From an uncultured Bacteroidota bacterium (GTDB lineage Bacteria; Bacteroidota; Bacteroidia; Flavobacteriales; Flavobacteriaceae): 64,000 bases of DNA. The notes beneath the pieces are model-generated. The model had not been told where the DNA came from, ran no database searches, and saw only the letters and a program-made list of their open reading frames with translations. The stretch spans positions 62,001 to 126,000 of the forward strand of contig CACNQM010000005.1 in the NCBI GenBank assembly GCA_902622595.1. The letters are read 5' to 3'. The position numbers and the translations under genes were made by a program. Within the stretch, counting starts at the first letter, position 1. Every line of letters starts with the position of its first letter. This document shows, in pieces, positions 18,733-28,018 of this stretch.

Positions 18733-20647
18733 GCCTTGCTGACAACATCTTTTTTAGTTTATAATAACTCATTACTTCCTCTAATACATCTCCTTTATCT
18801 TCATCCTTTTTAGATTCCTGAAGTTCGTTAATTTTTTTATCAATAAGATACCTTCTCATATTAAGTATTGTCTCGTTTACAAGCTGACTCAATTCACTAC
18901 CAATTTTTTTAACATATATGTTTTTTCTCTCCCAATCATGTAATTGATATTTATCATCATTAATTAAAATATCAGACACAATCTTACTTGAATTAGAATC
19001 TAGATCATTTATAAAATTATCAATAGAGACAGATTCCTGATTATTAAAGCTATCAATTAGTTTTTTATAGATATTCCTGAAAGGAGAATGAGTAAATTCT
19101 ATTTCATCTTGTTGTAAATCAAGATAAATTTTTTCAAATACCTTTGATCTAATATTCTTTTTTATTTCGACTAATTTTCCATCTTCATCCTTATTTAAGA
19201 TAATATCTTCAAATTGAATTTCTTCCACACCATATTTAAGGAGAATACTAATTATCTGTCTTTCTAATTGATAAATATATGATGATGTGTGCCTTTGATC
19301 TGAAGCCTCAACTTTATATATTTTTGAATTATATAAATTTTTGGAAGATCTATTTAATGATCTAGATACACCAATATTTGAGAAAGATCTAAATAATGAT
19401 GATTCGTCAATATCTAGAACAGCAGAGAGTTTTTTGATATAGATCTCTTGTTTTAACGTATCAGGAATCAGCGAAATAGATTTTAATATATTTTTGATTA
19501 AAGAAACCTTCTTATCCTCATCATCTTTATAATCTTTATTTAATGATAACTTAAAATCGACAAAGTCTTTTGACTCGTTATTTATAAATTCTAGCATTTT
19601 TTCTTTCTTATTTTTCCTAACAAAAGAGTCTGGATCATCACCTTCTGGAAAGGAACAAATTTTAACATTTAGACCTTCCTCTAAAATCAAATCAATACTT
19701 CTTAAGGAAGCTGAAACTCCTGCTTGATCTCCATCGAATAGAACTACTATATTAGATGTAAGTCTCTTTATAAGAATTATCTGATCTTTTGTTAGAGAAG
19801 TCCCAGATGAAGCAAGTACATTTTTTATCCCATGTTCATGCAACTGGATTACGTCCATGTAACCTTCAACAAGAAGACAATTGTCATCTTTAACAATAAA
19901 TTGTTTTGACTCATAAATTCCATATAAAATTTTACTCTTATTGTAAATCTTACTCTCGGGAGAATTAATATATTTTGCTATTTTTTTATTTGAGTCTATT
20001 ATCCTTCCGCCAAAACCAAGTACTCTCCCTGCGATGCTCTTAATTGGAAAGATTATTCTTTCTCGAAATCTATCAATCTTTTTATTATCACTGGCAATAA
20101 CTAAACCAGTTTCTTCAAGATACTTGTCAGAATATCCATTTTCATTAGCTTTTTTGTAAAAATTGTTTTTTGAGTCAGTACTATATCCTAAATTAAAGTT
20201 TTTAATAGTAGTCAACGACAGACCTCTATCTAATAAATATTTATTAATTTCTTCTATTTCTAATAATATGTCTTGAAAATATGAAGATGCAAAATTGTTA
20301 ATGATAAATAATGATTCTCTTTCATTTCTTTCCTCAATATTCTCTGATGTTTCAACTGTTTCGATTATTTCGATATTGTACTTATTTGCAAGATACCTTA
20401 TAGACTCTGGGTAATTAAATTGTTCATGCTCCATAAGAAAAGCAATAACATTACCTCCTTTACCTGAGCTAAAGTCTTTCCAGATTTGTTTTGATGGAGA
20501 TACTACGAAGCTTGGTGTTTTTTCGTTAGTGAAGGGGCTTAACCCTTTATAATTTGCACCAGATTTTTTTAAAGCAATAAAATCAGATATAACCTCCTCT
20601 ACTCTTGAAAATTCAAAAACTTTATCAATGGTATCTTTACTTATCAA
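18716..20647 (-). CDS. dnaG: DNA primase DnaG, zinc site lost
   Basis: Synthesises RNA primers for replication. The N-terminal region (1-90) aligns with the CHC2 zinc-binding domain (SPFTNEKTPSF, residues 37-47), but all four zinc ligands of E. coli DnaG (C40, H43, C61, C64) correspond to Ser37, Thr40, Asp58 and Ser61 here. The RNA polymerase core with TOPRIM follows: EGYMD at 261-265 and DGDQAG at 305-310. A helical helicase-binding C-terminus completes 643 residues. The start is TTG at 20647, giving MISKDTIDKVFE, which fits flavobacterial relatives as I remember them. Confidence 0.95.
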   Translation of the reverse strand: MISKDTIDKVFEFSRVEEVISDFIALKKSGANYKGLSPFTNEKTPSFVVSPSKQIWKDFSSGKGGNVIAFLMEHEQFNYPESIRYLANKYNIEIIETVETSENIEERNERESLFIINNFASSYFQDILLEIEEINKYLLDRGLSLTTIKNFNLGYSTDSKNNFYKKANENGYSDKYLEETGLVIASDNKKIDRFRERIIFPIKSIAGRVLGFGGRIIDSNKKIAKYINSPESKIYNKSKILYGIYESKQFIVKDDNCLLVEGYMDVIQLHEHGIKNVLASSGTSLTKDQIILIKRLTSNIVVLFDGDQAGVSASLRSIDLILEEGLNVKICSFPEGDDPDSFVRKNKKEKMLEFINNESKDFVDFKLSLNKDYKDDEDKKVSLIKNILKSISLIPDTLKQEIYIKKLSAVLDIDESSLFRSFSNIGVSRSLNRSSKNLYNSKIYKVEASDQRHTSSYIYQLERQIISILLKYGVEEIQFEDIILNKDEDGKLVEIKKNIRSKVFEKIYLDLQQDEIEFTHSPFRNIYKKLIDSFNNQESVSIDNFINDLDSNSSKIVSDILINDDKYQLHDWERKNIYVKKIGSELSQLVNETILNMRRYLIDKKINELQESKKDEDKGDVLEEVMSYYKLKKMLSARLNRVV

Positions 20648-20675
20648 AATTTATAATTTATTCTAATATAACAAA

Positions 20676-21650
20676 TTAATACTTTCGCTCAATTATATAG
20701 TCTAGTAGAATTTTTATAGAATTATTTGAATCATTTTGAGGGAAATCTTTCAATAGTTTCAAAGCATTATTTTTAAAATCATTCATTTTCTCAAAGGCAT
20801 ATTCAAAACCTTTGTATTTAATTATGAATTCATTTACTATTTTTTTATCACTGACCAAATATTTTTTCTTTTTTAAAATTGACTTTATCATTTTTCTATC
20901 CTTAGAATTTGATTTTTCTATTGAATAAATCATTGGCAAAGTAATTTTCTGATTCTTTAAATCTAATTTGGTTGGTTTCCCAATTCTCTTTGTTGAATAA
21001 TCGAATAGATCATCCCTAATTTGGAATATGACTCCAAGATAATTGCCAAATCTTTCTATTTTATCGAGGTCCTTTTCTCCAGAAGATATTGAACCTACTT
21101 TACAACAACAAGCAAAAAGAGAAGCAGTCTTTTTTGATATCAACTCTAAATATTCCTTTTCAGATAAGTTAAAACTCCTTGATTTTTGTATCTGATAAAG
21201 TTCTCCCTCAGAAATTTCTTTAACTGCCAAAGAGACCTCATTTAACAAATCATAGTCTTTATTTTCAGTAGAAAGAAGTAAAGCTTTTGATAGAAAAAAG
21301 TCTCCTACTAAAACTGCAATTTTATTTTTCCATAATGCATTTAAAGTAAGGAAATTTCGCCTAATATGACTGTCATCCACTATATCATCATGAATTAAAG
21401 ACGCAGAGTGTATTAATTCAACCAAATTAGCAGCTCTGAAGGTCTTTTGGTTAATTTTTCCTTCTTTTGAAAACATTTTTGCAAAAAGCAAGACTAAAAT
21501 TGGTCTAATTTGTTTTCCTTTTCTTTTGAGAATATAAATTAAAATGAGATCTAGAAGCTTAACATTAGAAGAAATTGATTTATAAAATTGTTTCTCAAAT
21601 ATTTTTAACTCATTAGAAATTGGCTTCTTTATTTTGTTAGTAATTTTCAA
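20676..21650 (-). CDS. polyprenyl diphosphate synthase
   Basis: Trans-type prenyltransferase (324 residues) that condenses isopentenyl diphosphate onto allylic primers, probably making the long isoprenoid side chain of menaquinone. The first Asp-rich motif DDIVDD is at 88-93 followed by the RR pair (97-98), and the second is RDDLFDY near 212-218. KGKQIRP at 44-50 binds IPP. The start is TTG (21650), giving MKITNKIKKPI. Chain length cannot be read with certainty, so I give no symbol. It follows queA by 9 bases. Confidence 0.9.
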   Translation of the reverse strand: MKITNKIKKPISNELKIFEKQFYKSISSNVKLLDLILIYILKRKGKQIRPILVLLFAKMFSKEGKINQKTFRAANLVELIHSASLIHDDIVDDSHIRRNFLTLNALWKNKIAVLVGDFFLSKALLLSTENKDYDLLNEVSLAVKEISEGELYQIQKSRSFNLSEKEYLELISKKTASLFACCCKVGSISSGEKDLDKIERFGNYLGVIFQIRDDLFDYSTKRIGKPTKLDLKNQKITLPMIYSIEKSNSKDRKMIKSILKKKKYLVSDKKIVNEFIIKYKGFEYAFEKMNDFKNNALKLLKDFPQNDSNNSIKILLDYIIERKY

Positions 21651-21659
21651 AACTAAATT

Positions 21660-22709
21660 TTAGATAATCATCATGGCATCACCATATGAAGAAAAATTAT
21701 ATTTTTTCTTCATTGCCTCTTTATAAGCTTTTAAAACAAAATCTTTACCTCCAAATGCAGATACCATCATTAATAGGGTGGATTTAGGAGTATGAAAATT
21801 TGTAATCATTGAATTAGCAATAGAAAAATCATATGGTGGATATATAAATTTATGTGTCCAACCGTTGTAAGGATTTAATGTTCCAAATGAAGAAACGGAA
21901 CTCTCTAGACCTCTCATAACTGTAGTTCCAACAGCGCAAATCTTTTTATGATTCTTGAGTGCATTATTTATTAAATTTACTGAATCTTCGCTAATTTTTA
22001 ATTCCTCTGAATCCATTTTATGTTTTGATAGATCCTCTACATCTACTGGGCTGAAAGTACCAAGTCCAATATGTAATGTAATCTCAGGAAGAAGTACACC
22101 CTTTATTTCCAATTTTTTAAGTAAATGTTTTGAGAAATGTAATCCAGCAGTAGGAGCAGCAACAGCTCCTTCATTTTTTGCGTAAATAGTCTGAAACCTA
22201 TCTTTATCCTCTGGCTCTACAGGTCTATTAATATATTTGGGTAAAGGTGTCTCCCCAAGTTCTTGGAGCTTATTTCTAAACTCATCATATGGACCATCAA
22301 AAAGAAACCTAAGAGTTCGCCCTCTTGAGGTTGTATTATCAATAACCTCTGCTACAAGGCTCTCATCTTCACCAAAATATAATTTATTTCCAATTCTAAT
22401 TTTTCTAGCAGGATCTACCAAAACATCCCAAAGCCTTTGATCTTGATTAAGTTCTCTTAGAAGGAAAACTTCAATTCTAGCACCAGTTTTTTCCTTATTA
22501 CCAAATAATCTTGCTGGAAAAACTTTAGTATTATTGAGGACAATAACATCTCCATCATCAAAAAAATCAATTATATCCTTAAAGATTAAATGTTCAATTT
22601 TTTGCTCTTTTGTATTTAAAAGCATAAGCTTACATTCATCTCTTTCATCAGAAGGATACTGTGCAAGATATTTATTTGGTAGTTTATAATCAAAGTCAGA
22701 TAATTTCAT
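21660..22709 (-). CDS. queA: S-adenosylmethionine:tRNA ribosyltransferase-isomerase QueA
   Basis: Converts preQ1 in the wobble position of tRNA to epoxyqueuosine, using the ribosyl group of SAM. Family features are the N-terminal [14 protein letters not shown] (about 5-18), [14 protein letters not shown] (about 57-70), [10 protein letters not shown] (about 184-193) and the [17 protein letters not shown] region near the C-terminus. The 349 residues are normal. It has its own promoter upstream and probably begins a queA-prenyl synthase-dnaG unit. Confidence 0.96.
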   Translation of the reverse strand: MKLSDFDYKLPNKYLAQYPSDERDECKLMLLNTKEQKIEHLIFKDIIDFFDDGDVIVLNNTKVFPARLFGNKEKTGARIEVFLLRELNQDQRLWDVLVDPARKIRIGNKLYFGEDESLVAEVIDNTTSRGRTLRFLFDGPYDEFRNKLQELGETPLPKYINRPVEPEDKDRFQTIYAKNEGAVAAPTAGLHFSKHLLKKLEIKGVLLPEITLHIGLGTFSPVDVEDLSKHKMDSEELKISEDSVNLINNALKNHKKICAVGTTVMRGLESSVSSFGTLNPYNGWTHKFIYPPYDFSIANSMITNFHTPKSTLLMMVSAFGGKDFVLKAYKEAMKKKYNFSSYGDAMMII

Positions 22710-22727
22710 GATAATTTATTAAGATCG

Positions 22728-22759
22728 CAAATATAAACCTCTGAGATACCGAAAGTCAA
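22728..22759 (-). promoter_or_regulatory. promoter of queA (-33 TTG, -7 TATATTTG)
   Basis: On the minus strand TTG (22759-22757) is followed after 21 bases by TATATTTG (22735-22728), giving both elements of the Bacteroidota promoter. The box ends 18 bases before the queA ATG. This sits in a 58-base gap after aroA. Confidence 0.65.
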
Positions 22760-22767
22760 GTATTTAC

Positions 22768-23994
22768 CTATTTATTTTTTGAAATATCAAATCCCAAACT
22801 TTCTAAATCATTCCAAAAGTTAAGATAAGATTTAGTAACTACTTGTGGATTATTAATATTAATTGGGATTAAAAGGGATAAAGGAGCAAAAGACATAGCC
22901 ATTCTGTGATCATTGTATGTATCAATAGTTACATCATGTTTGAGATCTGAATTATTTTCAAGAGTTATTGAATTTTCAGTAATTTCAATCCTATCAACTT
23001 CAAATTTTTCAATTTCATTTTTTAAAGCCACTAGCCTATCTGTTTCTTTTATTTTTAGTGTATGCAAACCTTCAAGGGTACAGTCAATTCCAAGCCCCAA
23101 ACAAGTTATAAGTAAAGTCTGAGCAATATCTGGATTATCTATTAAATTAAGATGGACACTTTTAGGAAGACTTATATTATTCTTTGTTAAAATAATATTT
23201 TCATCTTCAAATATTGTTTCAACACCAAATTTTTTATACATATCTATAAGTCTTGAGTCACCTTGTAAACTATCCTTAGAAAATTTAGAAAGAGTCAATT
23301 TAACTGATTTAGATAAGGCAGCTAAGCTAAAGAAATAAGAGGCTGAACTCCAATCTGATTCAACAAATTGTTCTGGAATAACTTTTTCTTTAAACTTCTC
23401 AATAAAAATTTTTCTATCTTGAATTTTAACGACACCACCTATTCTCTCAATTATTTTTTTTGTCATTAATATATATGGTAAAGAGGTATAATTTGAGGAC
23501 AAAATAATCTCAAGGCCATTTTTTAGAGAAACACCCAGCATCATTAAAGAAGAAATATATTGTGAGCTAACATCAGCAGGCAAGGTGACTGAGTCACTTA
23601 AAATATTTTTTCCATTGATTTTTAAAGGAGGAAATCCCTTTTTTTCCAGATACTCTATATCACAGCCCATGTCTTTGAGAGCATCTACTAAAATAGAAAT
23701 AGGTCTTTGTCTCATCCTATCTGAGCCAGTTAAAACTCTTGATTTTTTAGTAATGGATGAAAAATACGCAGTTAGAAATCTCATTGCAGTTCCAGCATGT
23801 CCAACATTGATCTCCTTTTTATCAGATTCAATTGCTGATATCATTAACTGGGTATCGTCTGAGTCCGATAAGTTTAAAATTTTAAAATAAGAGGTATATG
23901 CTCTTAATAATAAAAGCCTATTAGATTCACTTTTTGAACCACTAATGCAGATACTACCCTCAATGTCTCTAAATTCTTTTGAAATCTTGTACAC
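22768..23994 (-). CDS. aroA: EPSP synthase (3-phosphoshikimate 1-carboxyvinyltransferase)
   Basis: Sixth step of the shikimate pathway, joining PEP to shikimate-3-phosphate. It shows the inside-out alpha/beta repeats of the family, SGSKSESNRLLLL at about 18-30, the GHAGTAMRF segment (about 60-68, equivalent to the NAGTA PEP-binding loop), a second SSQY and KETDR near 318-322. It is 408 residues, slightly short. The start is GTG at 23994, overlapping the stop of the upstream gene by one to three bases (TAGTG). Confidence 0.95.
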   Translation of the reverse strand: MYKISKEFRDIEGSICISGSKSESNRLLLLRAYTSYFKILNLSDSDDTQLMISAIESDKKEINVGHAGTAMRFLTAYFSSITKKSRVLTGSDRMRQRPISILVDALKDMGCDIEYLEKKGFPPLKINGKNILSDSVTLPADVSSQYISSLMMLGVSLKNGLEIILSSNYTSLPYILMTKKIIERIGGVVKIQDRKIFIEKFKEKVIPEQFVESDWSSASYFFSLAALSKSVKLTLSKFSKDSLQGDSRLIDMYKKFGVETIFEDENIILTKNNISLPKSVHLNLIDNPDIAQTLLITCLGLGIDCTLEGLHTLKIKETDRLVALKNEIEKFEVDRIEITENSITLENNSDLKHDVTIDTYNDHRMAMSFAPLSLLIPININNPQVVTKSYLNFWNDLESLGFDISKNK

Positions 23995-24320
23995 TATTTT
24001 AATTTAATATTAGATTTATGTCTATTTTTATCTCTATTAGTTTTTTTATTTAAGTTTTCATGAAAAGATTTTTCCAAATCAATTCCTGTCTGATTTGCTA
24101 GACAAATTAATACAAATAAAACATCTGATAACTCATTAGCAAGGTTTTGTTCATTTTCATTACTTTTTGAACTTTGCTCACCATATTTTCTAGCAATAAT
24201 CCTTGCAACTTCTCCAACCTCTTCAGATAGAATAGCCATATTTGTCAGCTCATTAAAATATCGAACACCATGTTTATTTATCCATTGATCAACCTTTTTT
24301 TGTGCATTTTTAATATTCAT
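23994..24320 (-). CDS. MazG-like nucleotide pyrophosphohydrolase
   Basis: All-alpha NTP pyrophosphatase of the MazG superfamily (108 residues), expected to hydrolyse non-canonical nucleotides to monophosphates. The metal-binding pattern is visible as SEEVGEVAR (about 32-40) and the second half ELSDVLF (about 64-70). The single-domain length differs from the two-domain E. coli MazG. The exact substrate is unknown. It sits tightly between obgE (2 bases) and aroA. Confidence 0.85.
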   Translation of the reverse strand: MNIKNAQKKVDQWINKHGVRYFNELTNMAILSEEVGEVARIIARKYGEQSSKSNENEQNLANELSDVLFVLICLANQTGIDLEKSFHENLNKKTNRDKNRHKSNIKLK

Positions 24321-24322
24321 AA

Positions 24323-25330
24323 CTATTTATTTTGATTTAATGTTTTCCAAAGTATTTCTTTTAAACTATTTATACCATATGAACTTACTGATGAAAATAT
24401 AGTAAATGGAATTGATTTAAATTCTTTTTTTAAGATATTTTCAAATTCATCAAGTAGTTCTTTATCCATGAGGTCAGATTTACTAAAGGCAATTATAAAG
24501 TCTTTGTCTGCTAATTCAGGATTATATTTAATTAGCTCTTTTTTCAAAACTTTAAAGTCTTGCTTTACATTTTTTGAATCTACTGGAATGATGTATAACA
24601 AAACAGAATTACGCTCAATATGTCTTAAAAAATAATGCCCGAGTCCTCTTCCTTCACTTGCCCCTTCAATTATGCCAGGTATATCTGCCATTACAAATGA
24701 TCTATATTCTGACATTGATACTATTCCAAGGTTAGGTTTTAAAGTTGTAAACTCATAATCAGCAATTTTGGGTTTTGCATCAGATAAAACTGAAAGCAAT
24801 GTTGATTTACCAACGTTTGGATAGCCAACAAGTCCAACATCAGCAAGTATTTTTAGTTCAAGTGTTATTTGAAGTTCTTGACCTGGGAGACCAGATTGCG
24901 AATATCTCGGGGTTTGATTTATTGGAGATTTAAAATGAGAATTTCCTAATCCACCTTTTCCTCCTTTCAATAATATGGTCTCTTCTTTGTCTTCGTTTAT
25001 TTCAATTAAAATTTTGTTGGTTACTGTATCTTTAATAATAGTTCCCAGGGGTACTTTAATGATAATATCTTTACCACTTAAACCTGATTTTTTAGAACCA
25101 CTTCCGTCACCTCCGTTACCTGCCTTAAAATGTTTTTTAAATCTAAAGCTTTGTAGAGTCCATAGATTCGAATCGCCTGAAACTATTATACTTCCACCAT
25201 TTCCTCCGTCGCCACCGTCTGGTCCTCCTTTGGGAACATATTTTTCTCGTCTTAAATGAGTAGACCCTCTACCTCCCTTACCTGATTTTACAGTGAGTTT
25301 TACATAATCTACAAAGTTATCAACTATCAT
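24323..25330 (-). CDS. obgE: GTPase ObgE/CgtA
   Basis: Essential GTPase linked to 50S assembly and growth control. The glycine-rich Obg fold occupies residues 1-158, followed by the G domain with G1 GYPNVGKST (169-177), G3 DIPG (216-219) and G4 FSKSD. At 335 residues it lacks the extra C-terminal OCT domain of Gram-positive forms, as usual here. It is 4 bases from adk and 2 bases from the MazG-like gene. Confidence 0.97.
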   Translation of the reverse strand: MIVDNFVDYVKLTVKSGKGGRGSTHLRREKYVPKGGPDGGDGGNGGSIIVSGDSNLWTLQSFRFKKHFKAGNGGDGSGSKKSGLSGKDIIIKVPLGTIIKDTVTNKILIEINEDKEETILLKGGKGGLGNSHFKSPINQTPRYSQSGLPGQELQITLELKILADVGLVGYPNVGKSTLLSVLSDAKPKIADYEFTTLKPNLGIVSMSEYRSFVMADIPGIIEGASEGRGLGHYFLRHIERNSVLLYIIPVDSKNVKQDFKVLKKELIKYNPELADKDFIIAFSKSDLMDKELLDEFENILKKEFKSIPFTIFSSVSSYGINSLKEILWKTLNQNK

Positions 25331-25334
25331 AACA

Positions 25335-25910
25335 TTAGATTAAGCTTTCAACTAGATCAAATAGCCTTCTAGTGATATCATCTACTGATCCTTGCCCATC
25401 AACCGAATAGAATTTACCTTGCTTGTCATAAAAATCTATGAGTATTGAAGTCTTATTGTTATACTCGTTAAATCTGTTTTGGATTTTTTCTAAATCCTGG
25501 TCATCAGATCTATTAGTAGTTTTTCCCCGATCTAACAGTCTTGTTATTAATTCATTTTCATCAACATCGAGTGCAATTGTAGCATTTATTTTTAGATTAA
25601 TTGAGTTTAAAAAAGTGTCTAGAGATTTAGCTTGTGCCAAAGTTCTTGGAAACCCGTCAAAGATATATCCTTTTACTTTTTTGTTTTGTAAGACTTCATT
25701 CTCCAACATTTTGATTGTTACTGAATCAGGTACTAAATCTCCATTATCCAGATAAGATTTTGCTTCAATTCCCAGCTTAGTTTTATTACTAATATTTTTT
25801 CTAAATAAATCTCCAGTTGATATGTGATATAAACTATATTTTTCTTTTAGAAAATTAGCTTGTGTTCCTTTACCAGATCCTGGTTTTCCAAAAATGACAA
25901 TATTAAACAT
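25335..25910 (-). CDS. adk: adenylate kinase
   Basis: Balances ATP, ADP and AMP. The P-loop [10 protein letters not shown] is at 8-17, FDGFPRT in the AMP-binding region near 85-91, and [11 protein letters not shown] marks the lid region. At 191 residues this is the short-lid form without a zinc-binding lid. It heads the adk-obgE-MazG-aroA run. Its promoter box ends only 5 bases before the ATG, so the transcript is probably leaderless. Confidence 0.97.
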   Translation of the reverse strand: MFNIVIFGKPGSGKGTQANFLKEKYSLYHISTGDLFRKNISNKTKLGIEAKSYLDNGDLVPDSVTIKMLENEVLQNKKVKGYIFDGFPRTLAQAKSLDTFLNSINLKINATIALDVDENELITRLLDRGKTTNRSDDQDLEKIQNRFNEYNNKTSILIDFYDKQGKFYSVDGQGSVDDITRRLFDLVESLI

Positions 25911-25915
25911 AGCTG

Positions 25916-25923
25916 CAAAGATA
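25916..25923 (-). promoter_or_regulatory. promoter -7 box of adk
   Basis: The minus strand reads TATCTTTG (perfect TAnnTTTG), with 5 bases between its last G and the ATG. Transcription would start at or within a few bases of the start codon. Confidence 0.6.
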
Positions 25924-25965
25924 TTTAAAATGTTTCGTATTCTTTACCGTGTTTAAAGTTATGCT

Positions 25966-25973
25966 TATTTTTG
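25966..25973 (+). promoter_or_regulatory. promoter -7 box of purK
   Basis: TATTTTTG matches the -7 consensus and ends 4 bases before the GTG start of purK, predicting a leaderless mRNA. The gap shows no purine riboswitch-sized structure (67 bases only). Confidence 0.6.
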
Positions 25974-25977
25974 CCAA

Positions 25978-27129
25978 GTGTTTAATGAAAAAAAGATAAT
26001 TGGAATATTAGGAGGTGGACAACTTGGAAAAATGGTACTAGACGTTTCTAACAAGTGGGGGTTAGATGTTTTTGTGCTTGATCCTGATAAGTATTGCCCT
26101 TCAAGTAAGCTATGTAAAGAATTCTTTGAAGGTGATTTAATGGATTATGAAACTGTTGTGAAATTTGGTAAACTTTGTGACATAATTACCATTGAAATTG
26201 AAAATGTTAATGTTGAAGCATTAAAGCATTTAGAATCCTTAAATAAAAAAGTATATCCTCAAGCCAATGTAATCAAAACTGTTCAAGATAAGTCTGATCA
26301 AAAGAAGTTTTATCAAAATAATAAAATCCCAACATCTTCTTTTAAAGTTTTAAATGGAATTGATGAGATTAAAAGTAAGATAACTAAAGGTGAGATATCT
26401 TTTCCTTTTATATGGAAGGCATCAAAGATGGGCTATGATGGATATGGAGTAAAAAAAATAATTGACAATAAGAGCCTAGAAGAAATAAGTGACTGTCATT
26501 GTATAATTGAAGAATTAATTGATATAAAAAAAGAACTTTCAGTTATGGTTGGTGCAAGGGAATCTGGAGAGATAGTGGTTTATCCAGCAGTTGAGATGGA
26601 ATTTAATAAAAAATCTAACCAAGTAGAATATGTAATATCTCCTGCTCAAATTGAACAGAGTATTAAATCTGCAGCTGAAGATCTTGCTTATAAAGTTTCT
26701 GAGACATTTAATCTCACTGGAATTTTAGCAGTAGAAATGTTTTTAACAAATGAAAATGAGTTGTTAGTTAATGAAGTAGCCCCAAGACCCCACAATAGTT
26801 ATCATTTTTCAATCGAGGGTTCTTACACTAGTCAATTTGAACAATTTCTTAGAACAATCTTGGATTTACCTCTTGGAAGCACCAAAATACTTGAAAATTC
26901 TGTAATGGTAAATCTTGTAGGTGATAGTGATTCAAAAGGAAAAGTAGCTTATAAAAATTTCGACCAAATTATTGGAATAGAAGGTCTTAATCTTCATATT
27001 TATGGTAAATTTGAATCTAAACCTAATAGGAAGATGGGGCATATAACAATTATTAATAAAGATTTGAAAATTGGAAAAAAAATAGCTAACGAGGTTAAAG
27101 AGACCGTAATAATTACATCAAGAAAATGA
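25978..27129 (+). CDS. purK: 5-(carboxyamino)imidazole ribonucleotide synthase PurK
   Basis: ATP-grasp enzyme that carboxylates AIR to N5-CAIR in purine synthesis. The N-terminal GILGGGQLGKM is at about 8-18, the ATP-grasp domain runs about 100-290 with KASKMGYDGYGV (about 148-159), and NEVAPRPHNS near 264-273 is a family hallmark. The start is GTG at 25978 (MFNEKKIIGILGG). It overlaps purE by 4 bases (ATGA), so the two proteins acting in successive steps are translationally coupled. Confidence 0.97.
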   Translation: MFNEKKIIGILGGGQLGKMVLDVSNKWGLDVFVLDPDKYCPSSKLCKEFFEGDLMDYETVVKFGKLCDIITIEIENVNVEALKHLESLNKKVYPQANVIKTVQDKSDQKKFYQNNKIPTSSFKVLNGIDEIKSKITKGEISFPFIWKASKMGYDGYGVKKIIDNKSLEEISDCHCIIEELIDIKKELSVMVGARESGEIVVYPAVEMEFNKKSNQVEYVISPAQIEQSIKSAAEDLAYKVSETFNLTGILAVEMFLTNENELLVNEVAPRPHNSYHFSIEGSYTSQFEQFLRTILDLPLGSTKILENSVMVNLVGDSDSKGKVAYKNFDQIIGIEGLNLHIYGKFESKPNRKMGHITIINKDLKIGKKIANEVKETVIITSRK

Positions 27130-27617
27130 GTAAAGTAGCAATTATTATGGGTAGTAAATCTGACTTCAATATTATGAAGGAAGCAATAGATGTATTAGAA
27201 TCATTTGGCGTAGAAACTGAGTATGACATAGTATCAGCTCACAGGACACCAAAAAAGATGATTGAATATGCATCAAATGCTGAAAAAAACGGTATTAAAG
27301 TAATTATTGCTGGTGCTGGTGGTGCTGCTCACCTTCCAGGAATGGTTGCCTCAATTACGAGTCTTCCTGTTATTGGCGTACCTATTAAATCTAGAAACTC
27401 AATTGATGGGTGGGATTCAATTTTATCAATCCTCCAAATGCCTGGAGGAGTTCCTGTAGCGACAGTAGCTCTTAATGGTTCAAAAAATGCTGGAATTCTT
27501 GCAGCACAAATAATTGGGTCTTTTGATTCAATAATATCAGAAAAAGTTAAGTCTTACAAGAAAAATCTTGAAAATAATGTTATTGAAAGCAGTAAAGATC
27601 TTAAAAGAAAATCTTAA
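27126..27617 (+). CDS. purE: N5-CAIR mutase PurE
   Basis: Converts N5-CAIR to CAIR, directly after PurK. The class I PurE motifs are IMGSKSDF (about 7-14), SAHRTP (about 38-43), and GAGGAAHLPGM (about 63-73) with the catalytic His. The length of 163 is normal. Its stop shares TTAA with the convergent rhodanese gene. Confidence 0.97.
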   Translation: MSKVAIIMGSKSDFNIMKEAIDVLESFGVETEYDIVSAHRTPKKMIEYASNAEKNGIKVIIAGAGGAAHLPGMVASITSLPVIGVPIKSRNSIDGWDSILSILQMPGGVPVATVALNGSKNAGILAAQIIGSFDSIISEKVKSYKKNLENNVIESSKDLKRKS

Positions 27618-27961
27618 TCTCCAACCCAATCTTGATAACCTTGTTTATAATGATATATTAACTTAAATCCGAGAGATTTCATAATTAAGCTTGCCTTCTT
27701 ACTTCTATTCCCTGACTTACAATAAATTATATATGCTTTTTCTTTATCTAGTAAATTTAAATTATCAATAAATTCACTTTTTTGAAAGTCAATGTTATAC
27801 GAGTATTTAATACTTCCCTTACTAAATTCTTCGTCAGTCCTGAGATCAATAATATCAATGCTTTTATCTTCTAATAGATCTAAAACGTCATCCTTACTGA
27901 TATCTTGTATTATAGGTGATTGAAAAAAAACTAATAGTGTATAAAAAAAAAGTTTTAACAT
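27614..27961 (-). CDS. exported rhodanese-like protein
   Basis: 115-residue single-domain rhodanese. A hydrophobic N-terminus (about residues 1-16, LKLFFYTLLVFF) looks like a signal peptide, so it probably acts in the periplasm. The active-site loop CKSGNR keeps the catalytic Cys (about residue 81) and the DLRTDEEF motif near 41-48. It may carry sulfane sulfur or serve as a redox-active thiol; the substrate is unknown. No perfect promoter box is seen upstream. Confidence 0.85.
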   Translation of the reverse strand: MLKLFFYTLLVFFQSPIIQDISKDDVLDLLEDKSIDIIDLRTDEEFSKGSIKYSYNIDFQKSEFIDNLNLLDKEKAYIIYCKSGNRSKKASLIMKSLGFKLIYHYKQGYQDWVGD

Positions 27962-27997
27962 TTAATGAACATTATTATTATAGTATTCAATATTACA

Positions 27998-28005
27998 TAT
28001 TTTTG
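27998..28005 (+). promoter_or_regulatory. promoter -7 box of gcvP
   Basis: TATTTTTG matches TAnnTTTG and ends 13 bases before the gcvP ATG. The 57-base gap is too short for a glycine riboswitch. Confidence 0.55.
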
Positions 28006-28018
28006 CTAAAAAGTTTCA

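Noticed and set aside
27962-28018. Glycine riboswitch before gcvP
   Set aside because: Only 57 bases are available and no tandem aptamer structure is visible; a simple promoter box is present instead.
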